NCBI GenBank assembly: GCA_023266575.1
Contig: JAHFPV010000008.1
Span: 62,001-126,000, forward strand
Reading direction: 5' to 3'
Origin: Sphingobium sp.
GTDB lineage: Bacteria; Pseudomonadota; Alphaproteobacteria; Sphingomonadales; Sphingomonadaceae
Length of the DNA stretch: 64,000 nt
Part shown: positions 63,747-64,000 of the stretch, one piece after another
How positions within the stretch are numbered: position 1 is the stretch's first letter
Layout: every line of letters starts with the position of its first letter
Notes under the pieces: generated by a model
What the model was told of the DNA's origin: nothing
Database searches by the model: none
What the model saw: the letters and a program-made list of their open reading frames with translations, nothing else
Translations under genes and position numbers: made by a program

Positions 63747-63788
63747 CACAGGCACAAGCTACGGGGCGGCTCCCAGCCTGACCCGATT

Positions 63789-63827
63789 GGCCCGGCGATC
63801 TTATGTGGTCGCCGGGCCTTCTTTTTT
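63789..63827 (+). terminator. Rho-independent terminator after the DUF4136 gene
   Basis: A perfect 10-bp GC-rich stem GGCCCGGCGA/TCGCCGGGCC (63789-63798, 63809-63818) with a 10-base loop, followed by TTCTTTTTT. This is the clearest intrinsic terminator in the window. Confidence 0.9.
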
Positions 63828-63847
63828 GGCGAGGAGCGTACCCCGCC

Positions 63848-64000
63848 CCCTTTCCCTTGAGGGAGAGGGATGCGCAGACTTGGCAGCTTGCTGCCCTAGT
63901 CGTAGCTGGGAGAGGGTGTCCCAGCCTCCCAGTAGAACGCACGTCCAGCGTCGAACCCCCTCATCCAACTGCGCCTAACCTCACTGCGTTCGGCAAGGCT
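63848..64000. repeat. Dispersed repeat, family 2 copy 2, cut by the window edge
   Basis: Contains TTTCCCTTGAGGGAGAGGGA, TGCGCAGACTTGGCAGCTTG, TAGTCGTAGCTGGGAGAGGG and CCCCCTCATCCAACTGCGCC in the same order as the copy at 47518-47700. The middle blocks differ. It follows a terminator and carries no gene; the right end lies outside the window. Confidence 0.85.

Overview
The window is an ordinary, gene-dense stretch of a GC-rich alphaproteobacterial chromosome, most likely a sphingomonad (Sphingobium/Sphingomonas type). That assignment is inferred from gene content and order: secB divergent from a Tim44-like gene with mltA and smr behind it, dapF-mtaB-ftsY-yciB, aroQ-accB-accC, an NDUFA12-type complex I subunit, a fused ThiS-ThiG, a DUF6456 protein, and dispersed palindromic repeats built on a GTTCG..CTGAGC.TGTCGAAG core. 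No prophage, insertion sequence, CRISPR array, tRNA or rRNA was seen. The one structured RNA gene is rnpB.

Layout. 1-2.5 kb: amino-acid permease, a TonB-C-like protein and a lone HigA-type antitoxin. 2.7-6.4 kb: dapF, mtaB, ftsY, yciB. 6.4-11.1 kb: a PuuD-like membrane protein, iron superoxide dismutase, hemerythrin-like protein, chemoreceptor, a small membrane protein, a 2Fe-2S ferredoxin-like protein and a J-domain protein. 11.2-12.4 kb: rnpB (minus strand) with a 28-bp inverted repeat behind it, then an AmpD-like amidase. 12.5-17.9 kb: chemotaxis operon cheA-cheW-cheY-cheB-cheR, read leftward. 18-21.6 kb: small lipoprotein, mscL, then a lemA-TPM-TPM-Nudix operon. 21.6-24 kb: DUF6456 protein, XRE regulator, GT4 glycosyltransferase. 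24-26.5 kb: a nitrate-reductase-like gene truncated at its 3' end, facing away from a solitary modA. 26.5-30.7 kb: capsule-type genes kpsS, kpsC (single module) and a glycosyltransferase. 30.7-36.1 kb: HIT protein, CoA-transferase subunits, thiSG fusion, aroQ, accB, accC. 36.1-37.8 kb: brnT-brnA-arsC and an orphan ParA. 37.8-42 kb: GGDEF-EAL protein and a fatty-acyl-AMP ligase. 42.1-47.5 kb: recX, DUF192, NDUFA12, DUF2155, aat, a K+ channel and a dipeptidase. 47.7-52.5 kb: cysD-cysNC-cysQ with a divergent LuxR-type regulator. 52.5-64 kb: LD-carboxypeptidase, cupin, dapE, a second GGDEF-EAL protein, smr-mltA-tim44 opposite secB, murJ, trpS and a DUF4136 lipoprotein.

Several groups look like working units. 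CheA/W/Y/B/R form a complete adaptation pathway with a chemoreceptor nearby. CysD, CysNC and CysQ activate sulfate and recycle PAP. DapF and DapE belong to lysine/peptidoglycan precursor synthesis, joined by MurJ, MltA, the amidase and the LD-carboxypeptidase in wall metabolism. Two GGDEF-EAL proteins point to c-di-GMP turnover.

No convincing new multi-gene system was found. The observations most worth checking are: the truncated NasA-like gene with Asp at the expected Mo-ligand position beside a lone modA; the 205-bp antisense overlap of aat with a DUF2155 gene; the internal Gly-Gly of the ThiS-ThiG fusion; a LuxR-type regulator divergent from cysDNC with a perfect 16-bp palindrome between them; BrnTA coupled to an ArsC-like gene; and two families of dispersed palindromic repeats, one of which supplies the stop codon of a dipeptidase gene.
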